Shown here in pieces: positions 37,548-45,824 of a stretch of 64,000 bases of DNA. The first letter of the stretch is position 1. Every line of letters begins with the position of its first letter. The notes beneath the pieces are model-generated. The model worked only from the letters and a program-made list of their open reading frames with translations, was not told the DNA's origin and searched no databases. The stretch comes from Thermophagus sp052400625 (GTDB lineage: Bacteria; Bacteroidota; Bacteroidia; Bacteroidales; Marinilabiliaceae), in NCBI GenBank assembly GCA_052400625.1, contig JBQTGH010000015.1; one strand, 5' to 3'. A program made the translations under genes and the position numbers.

Positions 37548-39647
37548 TTACTTCTCAATAATAGAGATGGCATATCCTCCACCGGGTGCACATTTTATGG
37601 TTAGTTTGGTTTTACTGGTCACCGTCCGTTTTTTAATCTCATAAGCCTGCGGGTTGGTTTTGTAGTGGGCATCTTTGGCGTCGGAGTAGATGGTGGCCTC
37701 ATATTTTTTGCCGGGTTCAAGGAAATCCAGTTGGATTTTGGAAACGCGGGCTGTTTCGTCGTTGGTACGTCCCACGAACCAGTTTCCTGTACCTTTTTCT
37801 TTACGGGCATAGGTGATAAAGTCGCCCGGTTCGGCTTCCAGCACTTTGGTATCATCCCATTCCACCGGAACATCTTTGATAAACTGGAAAGCATCCATAA
37901 AGCGATTGTAATTTTCCGGAAGGTCGGCAGCCATCTGCAGCGGACTGTACATGGTGACATACAGTGCCAGCTGACGAGCAAGGGTGGTATTGGCATGCGA
38001 GTCATTGTCGGGATTGAGTTTGCTGATATCCTGCTCGAAGATCCCCGGCGTATAATCCATCGGTCCGCCAATCAAACGCGTAAACGGCAAAATCGTGGTA
38101 TGGTCGGGATGGCTTCCGCCAAAGGCTTCAAACTCGGTGCCGCGGGCCGACTCATTGCCGATAAGGTTCGGATAGGTGCGGCAAAGACCGGTGGGCCGAA
38201 CCGCTTCATGGGCATTGACCATGATTTTATACTCTGCAGCTTTTTTTACGGCATACAAATAGTGATCGACCATCCATTGTCCGTAATGGTGTTCACCACG
38301 AGGAATAATATTGCCCACATAACCACTCTTCACGGCATTGTAGTTGTTGTCAACCATAAACTGATAGGCTTTGTCGAGATGCCGCTCATAATTACGAACA
38401 GAGCTGGAAGTCTCGTGATGCATCATCAGTCGCACCCCTTTGCTTTTGGCATAATCGCGCAGCTCTTCCAGATGGAAGTCGGGATAAGGGGTAAGAAAAT
38501 CAAACACATATTCTTTGGATTTTCCGTACCAGTCTTCCCAGCCAATATTCCAACCTTCAACCAGCACCTGGTCAAAGCCGTGTTCGGCAGCAAAGTCGAT
38601 GGTTTTTTTCACATTTGGCGTGTTGGCGCCATGCCGCCCGTTGGGCGTCACCCTGGAATAGTCGGTCTCACCCAGTTTCACCGAAGGCAGGTCGCAATAG
38701 GCCCAGGAACTTTTACCGGTGATCATTTCCCACCAAACACCCACATATTTTACCGGTTCGATCCATGAAACATCCTCATAGGCACAGGGGTCATTCAGAT
38801 TCAGCGTAATATTGGAAAGCAAAATGTCGCCGGCATTCTTACTGGCAATAACGGTGCGCCAGGGGGTATGGGTGGGGGCCTGCATATAAGCCATATTTCC
38901 CAGAACATCGGGCGTCAGATGGGCCTCAAAAATCATGTTTTTATCATCCAGTTCCAGATGCATACAGGAATAGTTCACCAGCGCCGCCTCATGCAGGTTG
39001 ATGTATAGGCCGTCGTCGGTTTTCATCATCAAAGCGGTTTGAACCCCGGTATCCGAGAACGGCGTTTGAGAGGCATTGGGAGAAATGGCACTCTTCATCA
39101 GCTTTCGGATTTCCGACAGTCTGGAGGTTGTATAATCATATTCCTGTGTGTCATAATCGCCGGGTATCCAATAGGCTGTATGATCACCGGTCATGGCAAA
39201 CTGGGTCTTCTCATCGGTCACCACAAAATAGGTCAGATTGTCCTGTTGCGGAAACTCATAACGAAAGCCCAGCCCATCGTTGAAAAGACGAAAACGAATG
39301 ACCATCATACGTTCAGGATCATTCTGCTTCAACGTTACCGCCATTTCATTGTAATGGTTTCGGATTTCCTTAAACTCACCCCATACGGGTTGCCAGGTCT
39401 CATCGAAGGAACTCTCATCCACCCGGATGAGTTGAAAGTCGCCGGTCAACGGTTTCATATCTTTGATTTCCAACCCCAGCCGGCTTTCTCCAATAACCTG
39501 TTGACCCTCGAGAGTCAGTTGATAGACCGGAATTCCTCCTTTTACTTCAAACTGAAGATGGAAACGCCCATCAGGAGATTGCAATTCAGCAGAATGCGCC
39601 CAAACGGTCATGACCAGCATCATTAATATACCTGTCAATTGCTTCAT
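37548..39647 (-). CDS. Glycoside hydrolase family 97 protein, probable alpha-glucosidase
   Basis: 699 residues with a signal peptide (MKQLTGILMMLVMTVWAHSA), so periplasmic or exported. GH97 features: N-terminal beta-sandwich, central barrel with VEGWNIGWEDWYG, MMHHETS, SGYVGNIIPRGEHHYGQW, NAHEAVRPTGLCRTYPN and NESARGTEFEAFGG. The position that is a nucleophilic Asp in retaining GH97 enzymes reads Gly here (KSGYVG), and the NESARGTE glutamates are kept, which is the pattern of inverting SusB-type alpha-glucosidases. No SusC/D genes are near. GC-richer than its neighbours. Confidence 0.92.
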   Translation of the reverse strand: MKQLTGILMMLVMTVWAHSAELQSPDGRFHLQFEVKGGIPVYQLTLEGQQVIGESRLGLEIKDMKPLTGDFQLIRVDESSFDETWQPVWGEFKEIRNHYNEMAVTLKQNDPERMMVIRFRLFNDGLGFRYEFPQQDNLTYFVVTDEKTQFAMTGDHTAYWIPGDYDTQEYDYTTSRLSEIRKLMKSAISPNASQTPFSDTGVQTALMMKTDDGLYINLHEAALVNYSCMHLELDDKNMIFEAHLTPDVLGNMAYMQAPTHTPWRTVIASKNAGDILLSNITLNLNDPCAYEDVSWIEPVKYVGVWWEMITGKSSWAYCDLPSVKLGETDYSRVTPNGRHGANTPNVKKTIDFAAEHGFDQVLVEGWNIGWEDWYGKSKEYVFDFLTPYPDFHLEELRDYAKSKGVRLMMHHETSSSVRNYERHLDKAYQFMVDNNYNAVKSGYVGNIIPRGEHHYGQWMVDHYLYAVKKAAEYKIMVNAHEAVRPTGLCRTYPNLIGNESARGTEFEAFGGSHPDHTTILPFTRLIGGPMDYTPGIFEQDISKLNPDNDSHANTTLARQLALYVTMYSPLQMAADLPENYNRFMDAFQFIKDVPVEWDDTKVLEAEPGDFITYARKEKGTGNWFVGRTNDETARVSKIQLDFLEPGKKYEATIYSDAKDAHYKTNPQAYEIKKRTVTSKTKLTIKCAPGGGYAISIIEK

Positions 39648-39695
39648 AACAATTCTGTTTTTGGATTATTCATAAAACTTTAATTATCAATAATC

Positions 39696-39703
39696 CAAAG
39701 ATA
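39696..39703 (-). promoter_or_regulatory. -7 element of the GH97 gene
   Basis: Plus CAAAGATA reads TATCTTTG on the minus strand, an exact -7 match 49 bp before the GH97 ATG. No clear TTTG is at 19-21 bp upstream. Confidence 0.4.
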
Positions 39704-39908
39704 CCTAAAAGGAGATTATTTTCGGACTGATATCTATAAGATCCGGGGACAGGCCGTGCCCAAGGCCATCCAACATTTCACTATATTTCAACCTCTTAAC
39801 ATTTATTCACGCCCTCAGTCGAGACATCAAGAAAAGAGGAAAAAAGAGATTTTGCCCTTTCTGCAAAGGTTTGCGAAAAAGGTATGGCAACGCAGGAACA
39901 CCCCTCCA

Positions 39909-40565
39909 TCATCGTTTTCCGTCCCATTCGTCATAAAATTCATCGAGAAATTGCTCCATAAACCGGTGTCGCTGTTCGGCCAGGGCTCTGCCGGTTTTGG
40001 TATGCATCCGGTCTTTGAGTAACAGCAGTTTTTCATAGAAGTGGTTGATGGTTGGTGATGTACTTGCCTTGTATGCTTCCTTGGTCATATTCAGGTTAGG
40101 TTTGATTTCCGGGTTATACAATTCTCGATTTTTATACCCACCGTAATTAAACGTTCTGGCAATGCCAATGGCGCCAATGGCATCCAGTCGGTCGGCATCC
40201 CGGACAATATCCAGCTCCTTCGAACCAAAAGAGGACGCTTCGTTACCTCCTTTAAAGGATACGTTCCGGACAATCATCTCCACATGCTTCACCGTTTCAT
40301 CGGGCACATCCCATTGACGGAGAAAGGCTACCGCCTTGCGAGGCCCCACTTCTTCATCGCCATCATGAAATTTGGAATCGGCAATGTCGTGCAGTAAGGC
40401 GGCCAGTTCCACCACCAGACGATCGGCCGGTTCTTCCTCTGCTATCCGGCAGGCCATCTTCCATACCCGTAGTGCGTGCCACCAGTCGTGGCCACCCTCG
40501 GCGCCTTTAAGCGTATTTTTTACATACTCTTTGGTTTTTGCAATTATGTCGTCCTGAACGGTCAT
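39909..40565 (-). CDS. HD domain phosphohydrolase (YedJ-like)
   Basis: 218 residues. Metal ligands are visible as H26 in GHDWWHALRVWKMA, H59-D60 in ELAALLHDIAD, and the later Asp in DIVRDADRLDAIGAIG, the order typical of YedJ/YpgQ-like nucleotide pyrophosphatases or phosphohydrolases. No signal peptide. It is alone, between the GH97 gene and the NO block. Substrate not predictable from sequence. Confidence 0.9.
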   Translation of the reverse strand: MTVQDDIIAKTKEYVKNTLKGAEGGHDWWHALRVWKMACRIAEEEPADRLVVELAALLHDIADSKFHDGDEEVGPRKAVAFLRQWDVPDETVKHVEMIVRNVSFKGGNEASSFGSKELDIVRDADRLDAIGAIGIARTFNYGGYKNRELYNPEIKPNLNMTKEAYKASTSPTINHFYEKLLLLKDRMHTKTGRALAEQRHRFMEQFLDEFYDEWDGKR

Positions 40566-40695
40566 GGTACTTCTTTGTAATTAACAATCAACTTAAATGA
40601 TTTCAATATCTCCGCGGCTATTGTCATTAGTAAACCGAATTTACTTACATATTATTTATTTCCCCCAAATATCTATCCGAAAATACTAAAAAAGC

Positions 40696-40727
40696 TATAT
40701 TTGTAAAAAAGGATATATGCATCCTTT
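40696..40727 (+). promoter_or_regulatory. -7 element plus perfect 7-6-7 inverted repeat before the DUF438 gene
   Basis: TATATTTG (40696-40703) is an exact -7 box. Four bases on, AAAGGAT-ATATGC-ATCCTTT (40708-40727) is a perfect inverted repeat covering the expected transcription start, where a repressor would block initiation. Similar 20-mers occur upstream of norB and ric. Confidence 0.55.
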
Positions 40728-40810
40728 GTGTTAAAAACAATACCCTTAAACCATTTTTAGAACCGGAGAAGCCATTAGGTATCAAACAATAACATTAAAA
40801 ACAACTTGCC

Positions 40811-42046
40811 ATGAGCGAATTACTAAACAATTCCTTTTATCGAAAAGAAAAACTAAAAGCTCTCATCCTCAGACTTCATCAGGGCGATAATCCACATCAG
40901 GTACGCGCCGACCTGATCCAAACATTAAAAAGCATTCCTTACGGTGAAGTGGTAGAAGTAGAACAGGAACTCATTGAAGAGGGATTACCGGTGGAAGAGG
41001 TGCTACAACTCTGTGACGTCCATTCCGAAGTTCTGGAAGGCCATGTGGACCTATCGGCAGCCAAAGAGATTCCGCCGGGACATCCCGTGGACACTTTCAT
41101 CAAAGAGAATCGCGAGCTCACAAAAACATGCAATCAGGCCAGAGAGGTCTTCGACCAAATCAGGCGAGAGGGTCAAACCAACTTTCAGAAAAACCTGCTT
41201 TCTCTGAAACAGATTTTTAATAATCTCATGGATGTGGATAAGCATTATCAACGTAAAGAGTACCTTATCTTTCCCTTTCTGGAACAAAAAGGAATAACCG
41301 GCCCGCCCAAAGTGATGTGGGGAAAACACGATGAAGCCCGTGAACAGCTGAAAGGGGCCATTGAAATACTGAATACCGAAGGTTTAACACCCGAAGATTT
41401 GCTGACATCGTATGACATGCTTATTGCTGCTGCCCTTTCCAGCATCACCGATATGGTCACCAAAGAGGAAGAAATACTCCTCCCCATGGCCCTGGACCAA
41501 CTCACCGATGCCGAATGGTGGCAGGTCTATCAACAAACACTGGAGATTGGCTATTGCCTTGTTGATCCGCAAACCGAATGGAAACCGGAGACATCCCTTG
41601 CCACCGCCGAAGAGGATGCCATCACCAATATCAACGGCCGAATACAGATGCCCTCCGGCAGCTTATCGTTACAGGAATTAATTCAGATTTTCAACACCCT
41701 GCCTGTGGATATCACCTTTGTGGACAAGGACGATAAAGTAAAATATTTCTCTCAGAGTCCGCACCGTATCTTTACCAGAAGCAGAGCCATCATCAACCGC
41801 GATGTGCGCTATTGCCATCCCCCGGCCAGCGTTCATATTGTGGACAAAATCCTCGATGACTTCCGAAGCGGCCGACAAAGCCATGCCCCCTTCTGGATTC
41901 AAATGCGGGGAAGATTTATTTATATCCAATATTTTGCTTTACGCGATGACAACGGCCAATATCTTGGGACGCTGGAAGTATCGCAAGACTTAACCGAATT
42001 GCGAAAACTGGAAGGCGAACAGAGAATTCTCAACTACCAGTCATAG
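40811..42046 (+). CDS. DUF438 / hemerythrin / PAS domain protein
   Basis: 411 residues in three parts: an N-terminal DUF438 domain (about 10-85; LKALILRLHQGDNP, GLPVEEVLQLCDVHSEV), a hemerythrin-like four-helix region (about 95-235) with His/Glu ligands in DKHYQRKEYLIFPFLE and KHDEAREQL, and a C-terminal PAS domain (about 285-405; NTLPVDITFVDKDDKVKYF). Such proteins are found in anaerobes with NO or oxygen responses and may bind a di-iron centre; the output is unknown. No DNA-binding or kinase domain. The promoter carries the candidate NO operator. Confidence 0.85.
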   Translation: MSELLNNSFYRKEKLKALILRLHQGDNPHQVRADLIQTLKSIPYGEVVEVEQELIEEGLPVEEVLQLCDVHSEVLEGHVDLSAAKEIPPGHPVDTFIKENRELTKTCNQAREVFDQIRREGQTNFQKNLLSLKQIFNNLMDVDKHYQRKEYLIFPFLEQKGITGPPKVMWGKHDEAREQLKGAIEILNTEGLTPEDLLTSYDMLIAAALSSITDMVTKEEEILLPMALDQLTDAEWWQVYQQTLEIGYCLVDPQTEWKPETSLATAEEDAITNINGRIQMPSGSLSLQELIQIFNTLPVDITFVDKDDKVKYFSQSPHRIFTRSRAIINRDVRYCHPPASVHIVDKILDDFRSGRQSHAPFWIQMRGRFIYIQYFALRDDNGQYLGTLEVSQDLTELRKLEGEQRILNYQS

Positions 42047-42074
42047 CCTTTAGAAGGCAGGAGGTTGGGCACAT

Positions 42075-42186
42075 TAGGTCAATAGGCCTATAGGTCATTA
42101 GGCAAATAGGTCAATAGGTCATTAGGTCATTAGGCAAATAGGCCTATAGGTCAATAGGTCATTAGGCAAATAGGTTAATAGGTGGT
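42075..42186. repeat. Octamer array TAGGYNNN, 14 units
   Basis: Fourteen consecutive 8-bp units of the form TAGG-T/C-NNN (TAGGTCAA, TAGGCCTA, TAGGTCAT, TAGGCAAA and variants). The order shows an imperfect 32-bp higher-order period, each cycle closing with TAGGCAAA at 42099, 42131 and 42163. Non-coding, between the DUF438 and DUF1858 genes. Confidence 0.85.
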
Positions 42187-42219
42187 TAAGGTTGAGAGGA
42201 ACCGGATAAACTAAAAACT

Positions 42220-42244
42220 CATTGCGGGGTCCACCCGGGCAATG
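42220..42244. other. Imperfect hairpin before the DUF1858 gene
   Basis: CATTGC and GCAATG flank GGGT and ACCC with a CC loop, about 30 bp before the start. It could be a transcript leader structure or the relic of a repeat; there is no T tract. Confidence 0.3.
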
Positions 42245-42273
42245 ACTAAAATAAATTTTACAGGGATTATATT

Positions 42274-42798
42274 ATGGAACAGAAACTTATCATTACCCCC
42301 AAAACGAAAATATTACAGATCTTAGAGACCTATCCCCAATTGGAAGAGATTCTAATTGGCGTAACACCGGCATTTAAAAGGTTGAAAAATCCTCTTTTGC
42401 GAAAGACCATAGCCAGGGTCACCACCCTTCAGCAGGCCGCCGCCATAGGCAATGTGAAGGTTCAGGACCTGGTAAACCGTCTGCGGCATGAGGTGGGACA
42501 GGATACCCTTTCAGAGGTCGAAGCCGGCGAGGTGAATATTCATTACAATTGTCCGGAATGGTACGAGCCGTCAAAAATTAACCGACGCTTCGATATTCGT
42601 TCCATGCTCGACGGCGGGGAAATGCCGGTACATCAGGTTATGGCCGACCTGAAAGATCTTCCCCGGGGCGAAATTTATGAGCTCACAGCCCCGTTATTGA
42701 CCGTCCCCCTTATTGAAAAGGCTTCGGGTCTGGGAATTGACCATTGGGTTGAGAAAAAAAGTGAAGATCTGTTTCTTATCCGATTCATGAAACAGTAA
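42274..42798 (+). CDS. DUF1858-DUF2249 protein
   Basis: 174 residues. The N-terminal DUF1858 domain (about 5-70; LETYPQLEEILIGVTPAF, the same fold as the ScdA_N domain of RIC) is followed by a DUF2249 domain (about 107-174; RRFDIRSMLDGGEMP, VMADLKDLPRGEIYELTAP). Both domains are frequent in NO/denitrification gene sets. It lacks the CC pair found in RIC. Probably an accessory protein to the NO reductase system; function untested. Confidence 0.82.
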   Translation: MEQKLIITPKTKILQILETYPQLEEILIGVTPAFKRLKNPLLRKTIARVTTLQQAAAIGNVKVQDLVNRLRHEVGQDTLSEVEAGEVNIHYNCPEWYEPSKINRRFDIRSMLDGGEMPVHQVMADLKDLPRGEIYELTAPLLTVPLIEKASGLGIDHWVEKKSEDLFLIRFMKQ

Positions 42799-42913
42799 GC
42801 CGTTCCGTCAAAGAGGGTGTCAAAAAATGTCTCCCTCTTTGTGGTGCGATCAATGAAAAAATCGGGCAGTAAACGACCTCATCAGGCATCCAGAAATTTT
42901 CGTTACGTTTTCC

Positions 42914-43100
42914 GGGAAATTCAGAAGGGGCTTTCAAAGTTTCCGAAAGCGGCTTTTGAGGGTTTCGAAAGCCGCTTTCATGGTTTTCGGGAGCCGCTTT
43001 CAAGGTTCTTGGAAGCGGCTTTCAAGGTTCTTGGGAGCAGCTTTCAAGGTTCTTGGGAGCGGCTTTCAAGGTTTCCGGAAGCGGCTTTCAAGGTTCCCGA
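42914..43100. repeat. 22-bp tandem repeat, about 8.5 units
   Basis: Units in strict 22-bp register, for example AAGGTTCTTGGGAGCGGCTT plus TC, at 42914, 42936, 42958, 42980, 43002, 43024, 43046 and 43068, with a partial unit at 43090. The 5' units are most diverged and the central three nearly identical. Several units hold a GAAAGCNGCTTTC-like palindrome. 22 is not a multiple of 3, so all forward frames stay open by chance; I treat it as non-coding. Confidence 0.85.
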
Positions 43101-43162
43101 TTAGGGCTGCCGGGGATTGCGGCAAAGGCTTTCAAAGGTCTTCTTTCAGGCTTGTGGGAACG

Positions 43163-43202
43163 ACAAAAAAGAAAAAAGAGGCTGCCTTGTTGGGCAGCCT
43201 CT
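43163..43202 (-). terminator. Terminator of norB
   Basis: On the minus strand AGAGGCTGCC and GGCAGCCTCT form a 10-bp stem with a 6-nt loop (43177-43202), followed by a T-rich tract (plus A run from 43164). It starts about 40 bp after the norB stop. Confidence 0.85.
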
Positions 43203-43242
43203 CCTTGGCTTTGGTATTTCAGATGTTTGGTTTAGACAACCC

Positions 43243-45495
43243 TCAATCTTTCTTTTCAACAGACCATCCACCTTTCAGGCCAAACACGAACCAGGCCAAA
43301 AACAATACCCCTACGGCAAAGATGGTATCGCCAATGGCACGCAACCATCGCAACGTTTCCATGGCCGGGGTTTGCAGAAATTCTGCCGAACGGGCATACC
43401 ATAAGCCATATTTCACACTGACCCAGGTCTGCGCCAATCCCACCGGCAACACACTTATCAACACCATCAGTAACAACCCGATATTGATAGACCAAAAAGC
43501 AATCTTAATGGGTTTCTCCTTCCACGTCACATTCAAATTCATCTCACGGAGCACAAACAACATAAGTCCCATTCCCAACATGCCGTAAACACCAAAAAGA
43601 GCGGTATGACCGTGTACAGGCGTGGTATTGAGCCCCTGCATATAATAGAGTGCGATCGGAGGATTAATAAGAAATCCGAAAATTCCGGCACCAAGAAAAT
43701 TCCAAAAGGCCACGGCTACAAAAAAGTAGATGGGCCACCGGTAGGTCTTTACCCACTCCCGCGCACGGGAAATACCCAGATTATGATAGGCCTCGTAACC
43801 CATAAGCACCAGGGGCACCACCTCCAGCGCACTGAAGCTGGCACCTATCGCCATCACTGCGGTTGGCGTGCCGGTAAAATACAAGTGGTGGAATGTTCCG
43901 AGGATACCCCCTGTTAAAAATATGATGGTTGAGAACAATACCGTGGTGGTTGCCAGGGATGCCTTGATAAGTTTCATGCGGACAAACAGGAAGGCAATGG
44001 CCACCGTGGCAAACACTTCAAAGAAGCCTTCAACCCACAGATGCACTACCCACCAGCGCCAGTATTCGGCCAAAGCAAGATGTGTTTGACGTCCCCACAT
44101 CAACCCGGCGCCATAGAATGAGGCGATGGCCACCGATGCAATCAGGAACATTATCAGAAGATGTCGGTTTTCTTTCTGGTTTTTAAGTGCCGGGAGCAAT
44201 GCCCGTCCCATTAAAAACAGCCAAATGAAAAGACCTGCAAACAGAAACAGCTGCCAGAAACGACCCAGGTCGACATATTCATACCCCTGGTGTCCAAACC
44301 AGAAGTTATCTACCAGATTCAGCTTTTGCATGACGCCCATCCACTGGCCCAGCAGAGAACCGACCACAATAACCAGCAGGGCACCGAAAAGAAGGTTCAC
44401 CCCCAGTTTTTGATATTTAGGTTCCTGTCCGGATATGGCAGGGGCCAGATAGAGTCCCGTTGCCAGCCAGGATGTTGCAATCCAGAATATGGCCAGCTGA
44501 ATGTGCCATGTACGGGTTATGGAATACGGAAGCAACTGCGCAAGAGGAATCCCGTAAAAGCCCTGTCCTTCCACTCCATAATGGGCCGTTATCACTCCCA
44601 TTGAGATCTGTACCAGTATTAATGCGGTGACAATCCAAAAATATTTAAGGGTGGCTTTCATGGATGGGGTTTGCGGCACTTGCAGCAAAGGATTCTGATG
44701 AGGCGCCTCCTCGTTTTCCTCTTCCCTTCGGGAAGCATAAAACCAGATCATCAGACCAATGCCGGCTAAAAGAACGATGACACTAAACCCGGTCCAAAGA
44801 ATCAATGAGCTTGTCGGTTTATTTCCAACCAATTCATCCGGCGGCCAGTTATTGGTATAGGTCACCTCCGAATGGGGGCGGTGCGTGATGGTTGACCAGG
44901 TGGTCCAGAAAAAAAAGGTATTCATCTTAAACATACGATCTTCCGTTTTGATGCTGTTGGCAGGAATACTGTATGCATCGCGCAGGTCATCCATCGAAGG
45001 GTCGTCCATAAACAACCCTCTGTAATAGCGACTCATCTCGGCAAAAGCTTTAGCCCGGACATCAGAAATGGTAAGCACCCCTGTTGCCGGATCATAGGTA
45101 TTGGTCCGCAATTCATTTTGCAAACGCGCCTTTAACATGGCTTTCTGTTCATCGTTTAATTGCTCGTATGTCAATCCATAATCGAGGCCGGCCCATTGAT
45201 TCAGGATAAAAACGGCCTCCCGGTGCAACCAGTCGGCATTCCAGTCGGGTGCCTGATAGGCTCCGTGTCCCCAAATGGTGCCCACTTCCTGTCCGCCAAT
45301 CGACTGCCACACATTTTGCCCATCTTTAATGTCCTGACCGGTCATCACCACCTGTCCTTCAGTGGTTATCACCCTTTCGGGAATGGGCGGTGCTTCCCGG
45401 TATATCTCCCGGCCATAATAACCCAATACGCCAAACGAGATGGTCATGACCAAAATAAAACCAATCCATAGCTTTCGTGTTGTCATAGTTTTCAA
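43243..45495 (-). CDS. norB: Quinol-dependent nitric oxide reductase (qNOR)
   Basis: Reduces 2 NO to N2O at the inner membrane with electrons from quinol. 750 residues, the fused long form: one N-terminal helix (about 8-28), a soluble cytochrome-c-like domain without a CXXCH haem site (about 40-215), then about 12 helices of the haem-copper oxidase fold. Haem and FeB ligands are seen in HIQLAIFW, HLWVEGFFEVF (with the NOR-specific glutamates), FHHLYFTG and HGHTALFG. No NorC partner is needed or present. Ends at a strong terminator; a candidate operator lies 29 bp before the start. Confidence 0.95.
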   Translation of the reverse strand: MKTMTTRKLWIGFILVMTISFGVLGYYGREIYREAPPIPERVITTEGQVVMTGQDIKDGQNVWQSIGGQEVGTIWGHGAYQAPDWNADWLHREAVFILNQWAGLDYGLTYEQLNDEQKAMLKARLQNELRTNTYDPATGVLTISDVRAKAFAEMSRYYRGLFMDDPSMDDLRDAYSIPANSIKTEDRMFKMNTFFFWTTWSTITHRPHSEVTYTNNWPPDELVGNKPTSSLILWTGFSVIVLLAGIGLMIWFYASRREEENEEAPHQNPLLQVPQTPSMKATLKYFWIVTALILVQISMGVITAHYGVEGQGFYGIPLAQLLPYSITRTWHIQLAIFWIATSWLATGLYLAPAISGQEPKYQKLGVNLLFGALLVIVVGSLLGQWMGVMQKLNLVDNFWFGHQGYEYVDLGRFWQLFLFAGLFIWLFLMGRALLPALKNQKENRHLLIMFLIASVAIASFYGAGLMWGRQTHLALAEYWRWWVVHLWVEGFFEVFATVAIAFLFVRMKLIKASLATTTVLFSTIIFLTGGILGTFHHLYFTGTPTAVMAIGASFSALEVVPLVLMGYEAYHNLGISRAREWVKTYRWPIYFFVAVAFWNFLGAGIFGFLINPPIALYYMQGLNTTPVHGHTALFGVYGMLGMGLMLFVLREMNLNVTWKEKPIKIAFWSINIGLLLMVLISVLPVGLAQTWVSVKYGLWYARSAEFLQTPAMETLRWLRAIGDTIFAVGVLFLAWFVFGLKGGWSVEKKD

Positions 45496-45523
45496 TGTTT
45501 AAAGTTTATAAAAACACACTCCG

Positions 45524-45543
45524 AAAAGAGTCTTAACTCATTT
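45524..45543 (-). promoter_or_regulatory. Candidate NO-response operator upstream of norB
   Basis: AAAAGAG-TCTTAA-CTCATTT: 7-6-7 inverted repeat with one mismatch between arms, ending 29 bp before the norB start. Same geometry as the sites at 40708, 45716 and 48813. Confidence 0.45.
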
Positions 45544-45715
45544 GCAATCATTCGCCTATAAACTGTCCTGAAAAAGAAAAGACGAACAGCCTCCATCATT
45601 TCATCGCCACGCTTTCAAACTCATTTTTTCACCATCCCTGTTGTTTCCGAACGAACCACACGAAAACGGGCCAATTGAAACGAATGGTTTGTTATTTTAT
45701 TTTTATTTCTATTTA

Positions 45716-45735
45716 AAAGGATTTATTTGTCCCTT
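45716..45735 (-). promoter_or_regulatory. Second candidate operator upstream of norB
   Basis: AAAGGAT-TTATTT-GTCCCTT: the same 7-6-7 form with two arm mismatches, 221 bp before the norB start. It may be a distal site or serve another start. Confidence 0.35.
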
Positions 45736-45824
45736 GCATTAAAACAAAAATTCCTGCACTTTCTCTTATTACCGACCCAACAAAATCAACGTTTAATAAT
45801 GAATTCTAAAAAATTAACGACCGC

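Larger units (their letters stand above)
45496..45824. other. Regulatory spacer between norB and the PepSY gene
   Basis: 329 bp upstream of norB and downstream of the PepSY gene, both on the minus strand. It holds two copies of the 20-bp inverted repeat (45524-45543 and 45716-45735). No gene seen. Confidence 0.5.

Noticed and set aside
37665..38768. 367-codon plus-strand frame opposite the GH97 gene
   Set aside because: Antisense to a clearly conserved enzyme with intact motifs; openness follows from the codon bias of the real gene.
39039..39626. 195-codon plus-strand frame opposite the N-terminal part of the GH97 gene
   Set aside because: Shadow of the real gene; no recognisable domain.
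42914..43100. Possible CRISPR array
   Set aside because: Units are contiguous without spacers; no cas genes are nearby. The same applies to the octamer and 176-bp arrays.
42817..43588. Plus-strand frames across the 22-bp array, reading Phe/Lys/Arg/Ser-rich repeats
   Set aside because: The repeat is open in all forward frames because it lacks stops; the frames run antisense into norB and its terminator and have no start context or homology.
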